From: a virus
Length of the DNA: 26,807 nt
Strand: one strand, 5' to 3'
IMG/VR virus record: IMGVR_UViG_3300030109_004739
Location: 1 to 26,807 of that record
The translations under genes were made by a program, and so were the position numbers. The stretch's first letter is position 1; every line of letters begins with the position of its first letter. The notes under the pieces are model-generated. The model was not told the DNA's origin and did not search any database. It saw only the letters and a program-made list of their open reading frames with translations. This document shows, in pieces, positions 1 through 8,176 of the stretch.

Positions 1-1234
1 CGCCCGCCTCTGGTAAATTTTTCCGATAGTCGCTCCCCTTCTTACGCGCCGTTAACGGCGATCCGACTTGCGGAGTCCCCGGTGGCATAATGATGTCTGG
101 TGCCATACCTCCAACCATTCGTCCTATTCCAGCCGGGGAGCCAAAGTCAGTCGCCGCAGTCTTGAGGGCGCTGCCGAACGAAGGTGCAGCAGCGGCTGGC
201 GCTATGCCAGTGGGGTCAAATACCTTATCTACGCTGGCCATCGCCGGTTGAATGTTAGTAGGTGCTGTCGTTAAAGGCTGCGTACCCGCTGCCCGTAACA
301 AGCTGATTGGTTGCTGCGCGACCGGTGTTATTGATGGCGGGTCGATACCACCAAAGCTCTTTGCAAGGTTGGTGCCCGCACTACCCACAGGCGAACTAGC
401 CATTGAAGGTGTCATACGCACACCCGCGTCAGCCGCTTGGACGGCGGCTTGTTGGGCTGGATTACCCGAAGCCATTGCTTGAGACGCTGGGTCACTCATA
501 CCTTGGAACAAGCTTCCGAGGCCATAGGAAGCAACACCACCGACAACACCACGAAGGAGCGCATCACCGAAGCTATCGCCCTGCGCCATCCCCTGCGCGA
601 AACCTCCGAGGCCGGTGCCTAACGCACCGCCACCAAGGGCACCTAGACCTCCAATCAAACCAGTCGAACCCAGCGCAGATCCGGCAATTCCACCGGCTAG
701 TGGCAAAAGAAATGCAAACGCTTCTGGCATTCCCGTGTCCGGGTTAATCGGCAGACCACCAATCGGAGAGGCGTCTGCCAGAGCTTGGACTTCGTTCTTG
801 TTCATGTGGACGAGCATGTCGTCCTTCGGACCACCCGGCATCCCTCGCCCACGGGTTGCAAGCGCCCGAGCCGCACCAGCCATCGGTGGCTCTGAAATAT
901 TCGGTGGTCCCGCCACGTCTACCACACCGGCTGGCGTTGTTGGTTGCAAAGATCTCGGTTGCCCAGACATCAGACTGTCCACCATCGGCGCGTTCTGCCG
1001 AACCATCTGCCGCGCAGCTTGGTTAACCACCGGGTTCCCAATCTGTGGCATTTGACTCAAAAGTTCGTTCGCGTTTTGCGGTGCTCTCATTTCGGGGGCG
1101 GCGTTGACGACTGGCGTTCTCATCTCTGCCGCGACCGGTGCATCCATCATCGGAGCGGTCTGTCGTCCCATGCGCTGCATCATCGGCGGCTGCGCTGGGC
1201 GAATGCCTAGAGGATCGGTCTGTTGTAATGGCAT
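1..1234 (-). CDS. Internal virion / tape-measure-like protein, 3' end missing
   Basis: I translated this frame by hand: it is open for 411 codons from an ATG at 1234 and runs off the left edge, so the C-terminus is missing. An AGGA motif sits about 6 nt before the ATG, and the stop of the upstream gene is 8 nt away. The first 120 residues are rich in Met, Pro, Gln and Ala. Residues 132-150 carry a PGGPKDDMLVHMNKNEV-type motif that I recall from internal or tail proteins of marine podoviruses. Residues 172-245 are a long Gly/Ala/Leu-rich hydrophobic stretch, as in proteins that contact or enter membranes during DNA ejection. Its place after the tail hub fits an ejection, internal-core or tape-measure role. 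The exact family is not established. Confidence 0.6.
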   Translation of the reverse strand, partial: MPLQQTDPLGIRPAQPPMMQRMGRQTAPMMDAPVAAEMRTPVVNAAPEMRAPQNANELLSQMPQIGNPVVNQAARQMVRQNAPMVDSLMSGQPRSLQPTTPAGVVDVAGPPNISEPPMAGAARALATRGRGMPGGPKDDMLVHMNKNEVQALADASPIGGLPINPDTGMPEAFAFLLPLAGGIAGSALGSTGLIGGLGALGGGALGTGLGGFAQGMAQGDSFGDALLRGVVGGVASYGLGSLFQGMSDPASQAMASGNPAQQAAVQAADAGVRMTPSMASSPVGSAGTNLAKSFGGIDPPSITPVAQQPISLLRAAGTQPLTTAPTNIQPAMASVDKVFDPTGIAPAAAAPSFGSALKTAATDFGSPAGIGRMVGGMAPDIIMPPGTPQVGSPLTARKKGSDYRKNLPEAG

Positions 1235-1242
1235 GGTATGTC

Positions 1243-1542
1243 CTAACTCGTCGTCACCGTGACCGTGCCAAGCGCAGTCACGCTCGACACACTGGATGTG
1301 TGTGCGTCATTTAATTGACTAATTTTCACGAAACCGTTTTCATCAACGAAGAGATCACCTTCCCGAAGGTTGTAACCACTCGTTGGCAACTGGGTTGCGG
1401 AGATCGTGCTGGCTCTAACAAAGCCGCGATCCGCGTTCCGGATGAGGTACATCTCAATAGAGCGCACCAACCGGTTCATGTAAGAAGTATCTACATTCCC
1501 TCCAGAGGGATATGGCAAGACAGGATCAAGTGCCTCGCTCAT
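1243..1542 (-). CDS. Small conserved-type virion protein, unknown function
   Basis: This 99-residue protein starts 4 nt inside the end of the tail-hub gene (ATGA overlap), so it is probably translationally coupled to it. It has no signal peptide or membrane segment. Residues 1-40 are polar and probably helical (YMNRLVRSIEMYLIRNADRG). The middle (YNLREGDLFVDENGFVKI) looks like a short beta unit, and the end is a Thr/Ser/Val-rich tail. Position between the tail hub and the internal-virion-like gene suggests a minor tail or neck component. I do not recognise a named family. Confidence 0.6.
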   Translation of the reverse strand: MSEALDPVLPYPSGGNVDTSYMNRLVRSIEMYLIRNADRGFVRASTISATQLPTSGYNLREGDLFVDENGFVKISQLNDAHTSSVSSVTALGTVTVTTS

Positions 1543-3854
1543 CGTCTTCCGTCTGGTCTCACCTCAATCATTGGAACGCCAAAGCGCCACTGCGTTCCAA
1601 GGTCGCTACTCTCAACGCGCACCGCTATGGCTCTACCTCGTAACCGAACATTGCTCTGTTTCGTAAACTGTTCGACATCGACTGTCTGAGTTGCCGTCAC
1701 CGCTGCCGCTTCTGACTGGTCGAAGTTTGCACCCGGAAAGTTTCGAGCTTTTAATGTCAGCGTTGCGGACGGTGCATCTGCTTCGGAACCGTTAAAAGAA
1801 AGATCGGGTAGCAACCGCCGCACAGATTGGAAGGTTTCCCCTTGCCCCATGATAATGTCGGAGCTTTCAACGAATGCGGTTATGCCCGTGTCGTTCTCAC
1901 CGTCGTCTTGCCCGTTGTCATGCTCGTATAGTCGCCGGTCATTGGGGCTGGCAGCAATCGGGAAACTACGGCCACGTCGATCCACCCACGCGGAGCGGGC
2001 AAGGTTTCCGAACGTCCATGCCTTATCGACAGTATTGTATGTAACGTAACGGTCGATCTCTGTGGAACTTGCAGAGCAATACCACCATGTCACCTCGTTG
2101 AACTCGGCGTTTACCCCGGCATAGAAGATGTCTTTGCGCGATAAGTTGATATCGTTAAAGACATACTCAAGAACCGGACAGTCGAGCGTGTGAACGGAGC
2201 CATCGTAAAACTGAAAGCGGTTTTGGCCCATCCAGTAGACGACATCGTTTTGCTGACCCGCCGCCTTCATCGACTGGATCGTTACACCGCTGGCCAACAT
2301 CTGTAGGCCGAAGACAAACGGAGCGCCGGTAAACCGCATTGAGTAGAGCGCGGCATCCGTCCAGATCAAAACCTCTTGTCGTGTTTGCAGCGCACCGATT
2401 ATCTCTGAACCAGTTCCCAGTCGAAGATCACCGGCTGAGTTTGTTGTGGCGGGTGTGAACTCCGTGAGTGACTCGGCATCGCTAAAGCGGACCAGCATCA
2501 AATCTTGAACCGTGCTTCCGATTGCATTCGTTCCAAGCACGATGATGTGGCGCGACTGATCGGACACCATAATCTGGCGAGCAACTGTTGGTGTTCCGGA
2601 CGCATCGGTTAAAGAAGACAGTTCGACGCCGCGTGTGCCGACACCGTCACTTTTCTGCCAGTAGTAGATCTTGTCGTCCTTGAGATTGAACAACAGATCT
2701 TCACCAAAGTTGTCTTGCGTCCAAGCGCGTGACGTTGAAGTCACCGCTGTCGATGCGTTTGTCGGCGCGAGACCCCAACCAATATTGTCGTCAGCGTTAA
2801 CAACATTCGCACCACTGCTATGTGCTACAGCAGACGTGCCTTGCACGGGACGAACTAATCCAGAGAAGGTGTTTGTACTAATCGTATCGTAGGCGATTAG
2901 CTCGTCATCTATTTTGACAGTGCCTACAAAATCTACCGTGGCGGAAGACGAGTGTGCTGCCGCCGTGGTGCCATATGTTTCCCGCGTAATCCCACCGAAC
3001 ACATTTCCAGTCGTATTGCGCTCTGTATACTGGATTATCTCCGAACCGATTTTTATGTGACCGCGATCTGGAAAGGCCGCAACACTTGCGACTTGGATAC
3101 CAGCAGTCGAGATATCGGTTATTGCCGTACTTAACGTAGTGGCCGTATCGACAAACCCCGTGGCAGAGGCGACGGTAAAATTTGAAGCAGAGTCCGTCAT
3201 GCTGCCAGACAGTGTAGTCGTTAGGGCGGTTGCAGAAGTACCACCCCAAACACCAGACCCGTAGCCGGAACTGACATCAGAGTCTGGAGCGGTGTTTATC
3301 TCATACTGGACAATAACCGCACTACCACCACCGGCTGTGCTGCCAGATGAGGCGCTGCCAGCCGTCGTTATTGTATACGAGTTGCTGTCTAAAAGCGTAA
3401 TGACAAACGCGCCAGTAAGCTGTGCGGCTGTTATACCATCGGTTGTCGTAGCCCCGGTAATGTTGACCGTGTCGCCGTTTAAAGCCCCGTGACTTGCATG
3501 AGTGACTGTAACTACACCACTCCCAGCCGTTCCCGTCTGGAGCGGGTTCGTTCCTAATGTAATCGCTGACGTGCGAAAGGGTGTGACGTTATTAAGGACA
3601 CCGTCTTTTTCAATCAGAAACCGCGCAGTGGTCCCGACACCAAGGAGCTTTTCGTTTGCAAGCGTCGTCCATGAAAACAGCGAACGACAGATACCCTCAA
3701 ACTGCGAGGCAATGAGTTGCTTCCACCCACCAATTTTTTCGGGTAGTCCATTTCGGAAGCGAATCTTGTCGGCATCATACCAGCCCCCGGCTCCCGCGTT
3801 TCTTGTAAGGTCTCTCACGATCCCCGGCGGAAACTTTAAAGCTTGAAATGGCAT
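1539..3854 (-). CDS. P22 gp10-like tail hub / packaged-DNA stabilisation protein
   Basis: This 771-residue protein begins with the signature PGIVRDLTRNAGAGGWYDAD followed by KIRFRNGLPEKIGGW (residues 10-45), which I associate with the P22 gp10-like tail needle/hub family of podoviruses. In P22, gp10 plugs the portal channel after packaging. The C-terminal half (about 360-771) looks like a beta-propeller-like tail protein with many aromatic strands. It is longer than P22 gp10 (about 470 residues). Residues 206-358 look like an insertion between GVWG and GWGLAP and include two similar units (IKIGSEIIQYTERNTTGNVF at 267-286 and KIDDELIAYDTISTNTF at 314-330). The ATG overlaps the stop of the upstream holin candidate (TGATG). 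Confidence 0.78.
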   Translation of the reverse strand: MPFQALKFPPGIVRDLTRNAGAGGWYDADKIRFRNGLPEKIGGWKQLIASQFEGICRSLFSWTTLANEKLLGVGTTARFLIEKDGVLNNVTPFRTSAITLGTNPLQTGTAGSGVVTVTHASHGALNGDTVNITGATTTDGITAAQLTGAFVITLLDSNSYTITTAGSASSGSTAGGGSAVIVQYEINTAPDSDVSSGYGSGVWGGTSATALTTTLSGSMTDSASNFTVASATGFVDTATTLSTAITDISTAGIQVASVAAFPDRGHIKIGSEIIQYTERNTTGNVFGGITRETYGTTAAAHSSSATVDFVGTVKIDDELIAYDTISTNTFSGLVRPVQGTSAVAHSSGANVVNADDNIGWGLAPTNASTAVTSTSRAWTQDNFGEDLLFNLKDDKIYYWQKSDGVGTRGVELSSLTDASGTPTVARQIMVSDQSRHIIVLGTNAIGSTVQDLMLVRFSDAESLTEFTPATTNSAGDLRLGTGSEIIGALQTRQEVLIWTDAALYSMRFTGAPFVFGLQMLASGVTIQSMKAAGQQNDVVYWMGQNRFQFYDGSVHTLDCPVLEYVFNDINLSRKDIFYAGVNAEFNEVTWWYCSASSTEIDRYVTYNTVDKAWTFGNLARSAWVDRRGRSFPIAASPNDRRLYEHDNGQDDGENDTGITAFVESSDIIMGQGETFQSVRRLLPDLSFNGSEADAPSATLTLKARNFPGANFDQSEAAAVTATQTVDVEQFTKQSNVRLRGRAIAVRVESSDLGTQWRFGVPMIEVRPDGRR

Positions 3855-4036
3855 CAGTCGTCAGATTTTCCTAGTAACCGTTTTACGGTTGAAGTCTCTA
3901 AGATCCGCAAGATAAACCACACAATGGTGACAACGCTTACCAAGACCGAAAAGATTGGTGTGAGAGCGTTTGCCCACACGGTTAGCGTCCCGAGAAGGCC
4001 CAGAGCGTCCCCGGCTGCTTTTAACTCAATTGTCAC
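3854..4036 (-). CDS. Holin-like small membrane protein
   Basis: A 60-residue protein with one clear hydrophobic segment (about residues 22-45, ending in SVVTIVWFILRI) followed by a charged C-terminus (LETSTVKRLLGKSDD). This size and layout resemble class II holins of T7-like and marine podoviruses, which let endolysin or the spanins act at lysis. The I-W-x-I-R-x-E-T-x-T-V pattern after the membrane segment is one I recall from such proteins, without a search. The start is a GTG, 4 nt after the stop of the upstream gene and without a clear ribosome binding site, so it may depend on coupling. No endolysin is visible in the window. It could instead be a membrane-bound tail accessory protein. Confidence 0.55.
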   Translation of the reverse strand: MTIELKAAGDALGLLGTLTVWANALTPIFSVLVSVVTIVWFILRILETSTVKRLLGKSDD

Positions 4037-4040
4037 TTAT

Positions 4041-4694
4041 TTATTCGCCAGAGTCGTTTTGAGGAACAAACGCCCAACCACTATCGAGATCTATCGCCCG
4101 TAGTGCATTTACATTTGAAGCGGCGTTGATTGCCTCAAGAAGTTCTTTTTCTTTCGCATAAGCGTCTTGCACATGCTGACGAACAACTGCACCAAGTGCT
4201 GCCATGTCGGTATCAACGAACTCGGGATCAGAGATAAAGGTCGTTGCTACTGTGCTTTCGTCTTCTTGGACAACGTCACGCACTACAGTGCCAGCAGCCT
4301 TCCAACTTATTGTTCCCGTTGCCCGAGCGATAGCAGCCTGTGAGTCTCTATCTGTCGCGTAGTACTTGCTGTTGGCAATTACACCGCCAGTCTCTACCTC
4401 AAACCGTTTTGCAGCTATCTTATCCAGAGCTATTTGTTTTGCTGTTGCAAGATCGATGTCTTTAGCCGCGACATTAATCTTCCATACATTTCCGCTAACT
4501 GCCCCGGCCTCTGTGCCGCTACGTTGGAATGCGTCAAGCGAGGCACGAACGTATTCGACGTTACGCAATGTTCCCAGCGAAGTTGTAAATGGCAACCTTG
4601 GTTGCCTATTACCAACAAGGCCAACCATCTCCTGCAATCTACTGGTCCAACTTCCTTGGTAAACAAGCTTACCATTGAGTTCTAGTGCGATCAT
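4041..4694 (-). CDS. DUF4376-like tail / fibre-associated protein
   Basis: This 217-residue protein has a central region (about 85-195) with the pattern AKRFEVETGGVIANSKYYAT, then DRDSQAAIARA, which I recognise as the DUF4376 type often found in phage tail or fibre-assembly proteins. The end is a helix plus NALRAIDLDSGW. The ATG at 4694 follows an AAGGAAAG motif that overlaps the stop of the 31-residue ORF just upstream. Base composition is intermediate between the AT-rich fibre region and the rest (hand counts of two 60-base rows: 43% and 52% G+C). Position directly after the fibre gene suggests a fibre chaperone or attachment role, which is inference. Confidence 0.6.
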   Translation of the reverse strand: MIALELNGKLVYQGSWTSRLQEMVGLVGNRQPRLPFTTSLGTLRNVEYVRASLDAFQRSGTEAGAVSGNVWKINVAAKDIDLATAKQIALDKIAAKRFEVETGGVIANSKYYATDRDSQAAIARATGTISWKAAGTVVRDVVQEDESTVATTFISDPEFVDTDMAALGAVVRQHVQDAYAKEKELLEAINAASNVNALRAIDLDSGWAFVPQNDSGE

Positions 4695-4706
4695 TTCTCA
4701 CTTTCC

Positions 4707-4802
4707 TTACATACAAACATCTTCATAACGGATGTTCTGTGATCGTCTGTAGTTGTTAAGTTCATGTGCTTTTTTCTTTTTACTAAATAGTTTTTTAAAC
4801 AT
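4707..4802 (-). CDS. Basic 31-residue ORF between fibre and DUF4376 genes
   Basis: Reading the gap behind the fibre gene gives an ATG at 4802 and a TAA at 4707-4709, coding for 31 residues that begin MFKKLFSKKKKAHELNNYRR. A strong GGAAGG motif precedes the ATG, and the ATG lies only 2 nt after the fibre stop codon. Its own stop overlaps the AAGGA site of the next gene. The N-terminus is an amphipathic, lysine-rich stretch. Spacing and the two ribosome-binding sites argue for real translation. The sequence is AT-rich like the fibre gene and may have arrived with it. No function can be assigned, and chance is still possible at this length. Confidence 0.5.
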   Translation of the reverse strand: MFKKLFSKKKKAHELNNYRRSQNIRYEDVCM

Positions 4803-4804
4803 AA

Positions 4805-7267
4805 TTACCTTCCGTAAATCGGTGGTAGCGTACCACCACCGCCTATATCTGCCATTGCTATATATATAATCGTATTGCCGTTACCATTAGGTGCGCTATC
4901 TCCTGTTAAGGGACGGAAAGCATCTGATAATATATCTATATCATAATCACTCCCACTTGCTGATCCTCTTGCAGCTTCTGCAATATTTAAGTTAGGGAAC
5001 AAGAATTTTTCAGCAGTGTTTGTGGGTGTTCTTGCTGTATCAACAATAACCCAATCTCGAGCCACAGAAGAATTTTTTAACATGATCCATCTAGGTTTAA
5101 AACCAAGTGAAACATATGGTCCTGCGGTGGAACTACCATTTCCAGTATAGCTCCCCACCTTACACACACCAGCAACTGAACGGAAACAGTAAGCTATAAA
5201 GTCTTGGGCAGCGTTTGTATCTGCGGTACCCCCACTGCCTATGGTAAAGACAGAAGCTGTAGGACTTGTGTCATTCCAGTAGTTTGTATTAGCTCCAGTA
5301 ACACCAGCATTATTTAAAAGAATATAATTATTTCCACCACCTGCCAGTGATCCTAAATCTTTATGAAGCATAGGCCAATTAGCACCTCCTGTTCCTAAAT
5401 TATGTACTATTATAGCCTCGGCAACTCCTCCTAAACCATGTCCTACAGTTCTAGCAGCACCTGTACTACCTGTATATTTAACCACTGAAAAATGACCAGC
5501 ATCAGCAACAGAAGAAGTACTGGCTATGGACCCAGCAGGAGATGTAGTTGAAGTAGTGTTAGAACCAAGCCAATTCCAGCTAACATAGTCTTCAGTGTTT
5601 GTGTTGACTTGAACTAAACTACCAACTGTAAAACCATCAGAGCCAAAGGTTGTTAGTCCTTCAGATTGCGTACTTTCAACAGTAGCGTTATTAGTCTCAA
5701 TTTGTTTTGTAACTCCTCTGACAATATCATATAGACTATGAGAATCAGTAGCATCTCTATTTTTAATCCATGTCCAGTCTGGTTTGAAGCCAACCCCTGT
5801 AACTGCTTTACCACCAGAACCAATTGCAGTCCCATTCCCTGTGTGCAAAACAGCATTAAAATAATCTATGCCCATTTTTTCTGGTGTGGTTAAGTTTGCA
5901 GAATTTATTTCTTTAAAGTCCGATAATTTTGAAGATAATGTCCAATCTTCTTCTGGAAAAAACAAATTTACATCACCAGTGTTAGTATCCAAAGCTGGTG
6001 TAATTTGTGCAGGAACGCTGGTTACTGTTGCGTTAGCTCCTGTTTCTGGGTTACCACTGCTTGCCCAAGTCACAGAAGTAGTACCACTAGCAATTCGTCC
6101 AAACCAAAACTTGCTATTATCTGCATCGTAAGCCATTGCGATAATATCGTTGGTTGACCATGAGAATAATGCTGATCCTTCAGAATTATTATTTACAAGT
6201 TTACCATCATTCTGAATGCCCCAGCTAAGAGCGGATTGCCCACAGTTAGATAAAAGCTGACTATTACTTTCAGCAAAACCAATTCTTGCAGAAGCTACGC
6301 TGTTCCATTTTGCTTCCCAATACCATTTCCCAGTTGTAGGGATGGCTATTGTAGTTCTCATACATGCTCTAGATGCACCGGGACCAGCCGACCTTAAATT
6401 ACCTTCTGAAGTAGTGGGTAAAGTATTATCTGAATGATCAATTATATTAATTACAGGGTAAAGATTACTTGGTGTATTCCCAGACTGATTAGCACTACCC
6501 ATACTGGTCGAGGTAAAATTATTACCGTAAGTGCTAGTGTCTAAACCTAAAGCGTTTGATGCAGTAGGATCAGCGGGTTCATAATCTAAAAGAAAGGAAT
6601 TGTCACTACCAGCATCTACAAGCGTCTTTATTGCAGTATGCTTTTTAGGTATAAACTGAGAGCCATTTGATCCGAAGGTGAACGTATCTAAAAAGTCTGT
6701 TATAGCAAAATCACCCTGTTGGATTGATTTACTACCAATCATAAACGATTGAGCAAGATATCCTTCAAAAGTACCGTTTTCATAGCTGTCACCAATTTCG
6801 TGAATTTGCGCGGTGTTGAATTGGTAAGCCCGATCTTCGTCTGGTTGTGTCCCAGAAAATGTTACCTCTTCACCGTTTATAAATAGCCGTACCCTGTTGC
6901 CCGCTGTTGATTGTGTTGTGTCAACGCTGACAAGAATATGATACCAACCAATATCTCTATAGAGGTTGGATGTGCTTAAAATTGCATCCCCAACTTGGGT
7001 TTGAAAATAAATTTTATTATCAACACCATGTCTTACGGACGTATAACCTCCACTACCTCCAGCGCAGAACAAAGCACCAGTGACACTAAGTTCAGTAAGC
7101 TGGAACCAAGTACCTAACGTAAATTCTTTTCCATCTTCATCGTCAAAGTCACTTGCTGATCTTGTAAATCCGTCAGCAGAACCATCCAGCCACACTGATT
7201 TGCCAATCAGCGTTGTGTCGAACCCGGATACAAGATTACTACCCAGCAAGGGGTTGATGATCGACAT
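4805..7267 (-). CDS. Tail fibre with LamG-like, SPRY-like and repeated C-terminal domains
   Basis: An 820-residue protein likely to contact the host surface. Residues about 25-190 look like a concanavalin/LamG fold (FTLGTWFQLT, WYHILVSVDT, RLFINGEEV). Residues about 300-440 look like a SPRY domain (GKWYWEAKW, ARIGFAES, DIIAMAYDADNSKFWFGR). Three copies of a unit follow at about 470-568, 592-697 and 702-808. Copies 1 and 3 show HTGNG/YTGNG, GFKPDW/GFKPRW and W-I-x-x-K. The gene is clearly AT-rich: two 60-base rows in the middle (5641-5760) give 40% and 33% G+C by hand count, against 68% for a row in the next gene (7681-7740). The stop is followed after 2 nt by a small ORF. Host-range swapping by transfer is the natural explanation. 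Confidence 0.78.
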   Translation of the reverse strand: MSIINPLLGSNLVSGFDTTLIGKSVWLDGSADGFTRSASDFDDEDGKEFTLGTWFQLTELSVTGALFCAGGSGGYTSVRHGVDNKIYFQTQVGDAILSTSNLYRDIGWYHILVSVDTTQSTAGNRVRLFINGEEVTFSGTQPDEDRAYQFNTAQIHEIGDSYENGTFEGYLAQSFMIGSKSIQQGDFAITDFLDTFTFGSNGSQFIPKKHTAIKTLVDAGSDNSFLLDYEPADPTASNALGLDTSTYGNNFTSTSMGSANQSGNTPSNLYPVINIIDHSDNTLPTTSEGNLRSAGPGASRACMRTTIAIPTTGKWYWEAKWNSVASARIGFAESNSQLLSNCGQSALSWGIQNDGKLVNNNSEGSALFSWSTNDIIAMAYDADNSKFWFGRIASGTTSVTWASSGNPETGANATVTSVPAQITPALDTNTGDVNLFFPEEDWTLSSKLSDFKEINSANLTTPEKMGIDYFNAVLHTGNGTAIGSGGKAVTGVGFKPDWTWIKNRDATDSHSLYDIVRGVTKQIETNNATVESTQSEGLTTFGSDGFTVGSLVQVNTNTEDYVSWNWLGSNTTSTTSPAGSIASTSSVADAGHFSVVKYTGSTGAARTVGHGLGGVAEAIIVHNLGTGGANWPMLHKDLGSLAGGGNNYILLNNAGVTGANTNYWNDTSPTASVFTIGSGGTADTNAAQDFIAYCFRSVAGVCKVGSYTGNGSSTAGPYVSLGFKPRWIMLKNSSVARDWVIVDTARTPTNTAEKFLFPNLNIAEAARGSASGSDYDIDILSDAFRPLTGDSAPNGNGNTIIYIAMADIGGGGTLPPIYGR

Positions 7268-8167
7268 CTATGCGATCTCCAGAATTTCCAAGACTTGGGT
7301 GCCGTCGATGACAGTGCTTCTCATCAAGTGCTTTGCACTTGCGGCGTTGTTGTAGGTTCCAGATACCTTGTCATATCCGCTTGTTGTAATCGTGTAGCCG
7401 CCCGTCCCGTCATTGGTTGTGATCATTGCGACCACCGAATTTGCGGTCTGAGGTGCAAGCGTAAAGCTTCCGTTTATGGTAAGCGTTTTGAGATTCTCTT
7501 TGGCGGTGGCAATCTCTAGGGTTTGAGTCCCAGTTCCCGAATTGCCAATAGCTTCGATGTCGCTACTAAATCCAGCGGTCAGATTGTCACTGACATCCGC
7601 GAACAAGGTATCTGCATTAAACGCCGCCACGTCAGATCCGATTGCAAGGCCGAGCGCCGTTCTGGCGTCACTGGCCGAGGTCGATCCCGTTCCGCCGCTG
7701 GCGACGGGTAACGCCGTGCCGAGGGTTAGAGATCCGGCTGCGAGCGTAGCGAAGACATCGACCACAGCCGCGCCAGACCCAGCACCGTCCGTCGCGATCA
7801 GCGCCGTCTTGCCGTTTGCAATGGTGATATTGGCACCGCTGCCTTGGCTGATGTTGATCGACTGACTGCCGGTCGTTGCGTTTTCAATAAACCAAAGTTT
7901 GGAAACTGTATTGGGAGCGAGCGTAACAGTGCGCGTGGTTGATAAGGACGTGGACGTTATCTTTAGGTACATTGCCCGTGCAGCATCTGCCGCACCGTCA
8001 GCAATCGTGATCGTCGCATCAGCGTCACTGCCAAGATTTTCCGTGCCTCTACCAAGTGCCTCACCAATCAATTCGAGGGAGGTGTTTGTCTTGGTGCCCC
8101 ATGTACCAGAGGCTTCTCCGGTCGCTATCTCTTCCAGTCGAAGATTGTTTACATAAGTTGATGGCAT
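7268..8167 (-). CDS. Tail fibre-like structural protein
   Basis: A 299-residue protein that is low in Cys and rich in Thr, Ala, Gly and Ser, typical of beta-structured phage fibres. The N-terminus (TYVNNLRLEEIATGEASGTW then GTKTNTSLELIGEAL) resembles baseplate/virion-attachment ends of fibre proteins. Residues 158-175 carry the LPVASGGTGSTSASDARTAL motif that is frequent in fibre and fibre-tip proteins. The C-terminus (SAKHLMRSTVIDGTQVLEIL) is more hydrophobic. The next gene, the AT-rich fibre, starts one base after this gene's stop. This gene has the high G+C of the genome, so it may be the resident anchor onto which the AT-rich fibre attaches; that is inference. Confidence 0.65.
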   Translation of the reverse strand: MPSTYVNNLRLEEIATGEASGTWGTKTNTSLELIGEALGRGTENLGSDADATITIADGAADAARAMYLKITSTSLSTTRTVTLAPNTVSKLWFIENATTGSQSINISQGSGANITIANGKTALIATDGAGSGAAVVDVFATLAAGSLTLGTALPVASGGTGSTSASDARTALGLAIGSDVAAFNADTLFADVSDNLTAGFSSDIEAIGNSGTGTQTLEIATAKENLKTLTINGSFTLAPQTANSVVAMITTNDGTGGYTITTSGYDKVSGTYNNAASAKHLMRSTVIDGTQVLEILEIA

Positions 8168-8176
8168 CTTTGTTTC

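Noticed and set aside
403-747. Plus-strand frames across 68-1210
   Set aside because: They are shadows of the long minus-strand frame 1-1234, which has a clear start and protein-like composition.
1305-1320. GTCATTTAATTGACT in the 99-residue gene near 1.3 kb
   Set aside because: It is 1 bp longer in the centre than the palindromes at 24.9 and 25.8 kb and lies in coding sequence, so it is most likely a chance match.
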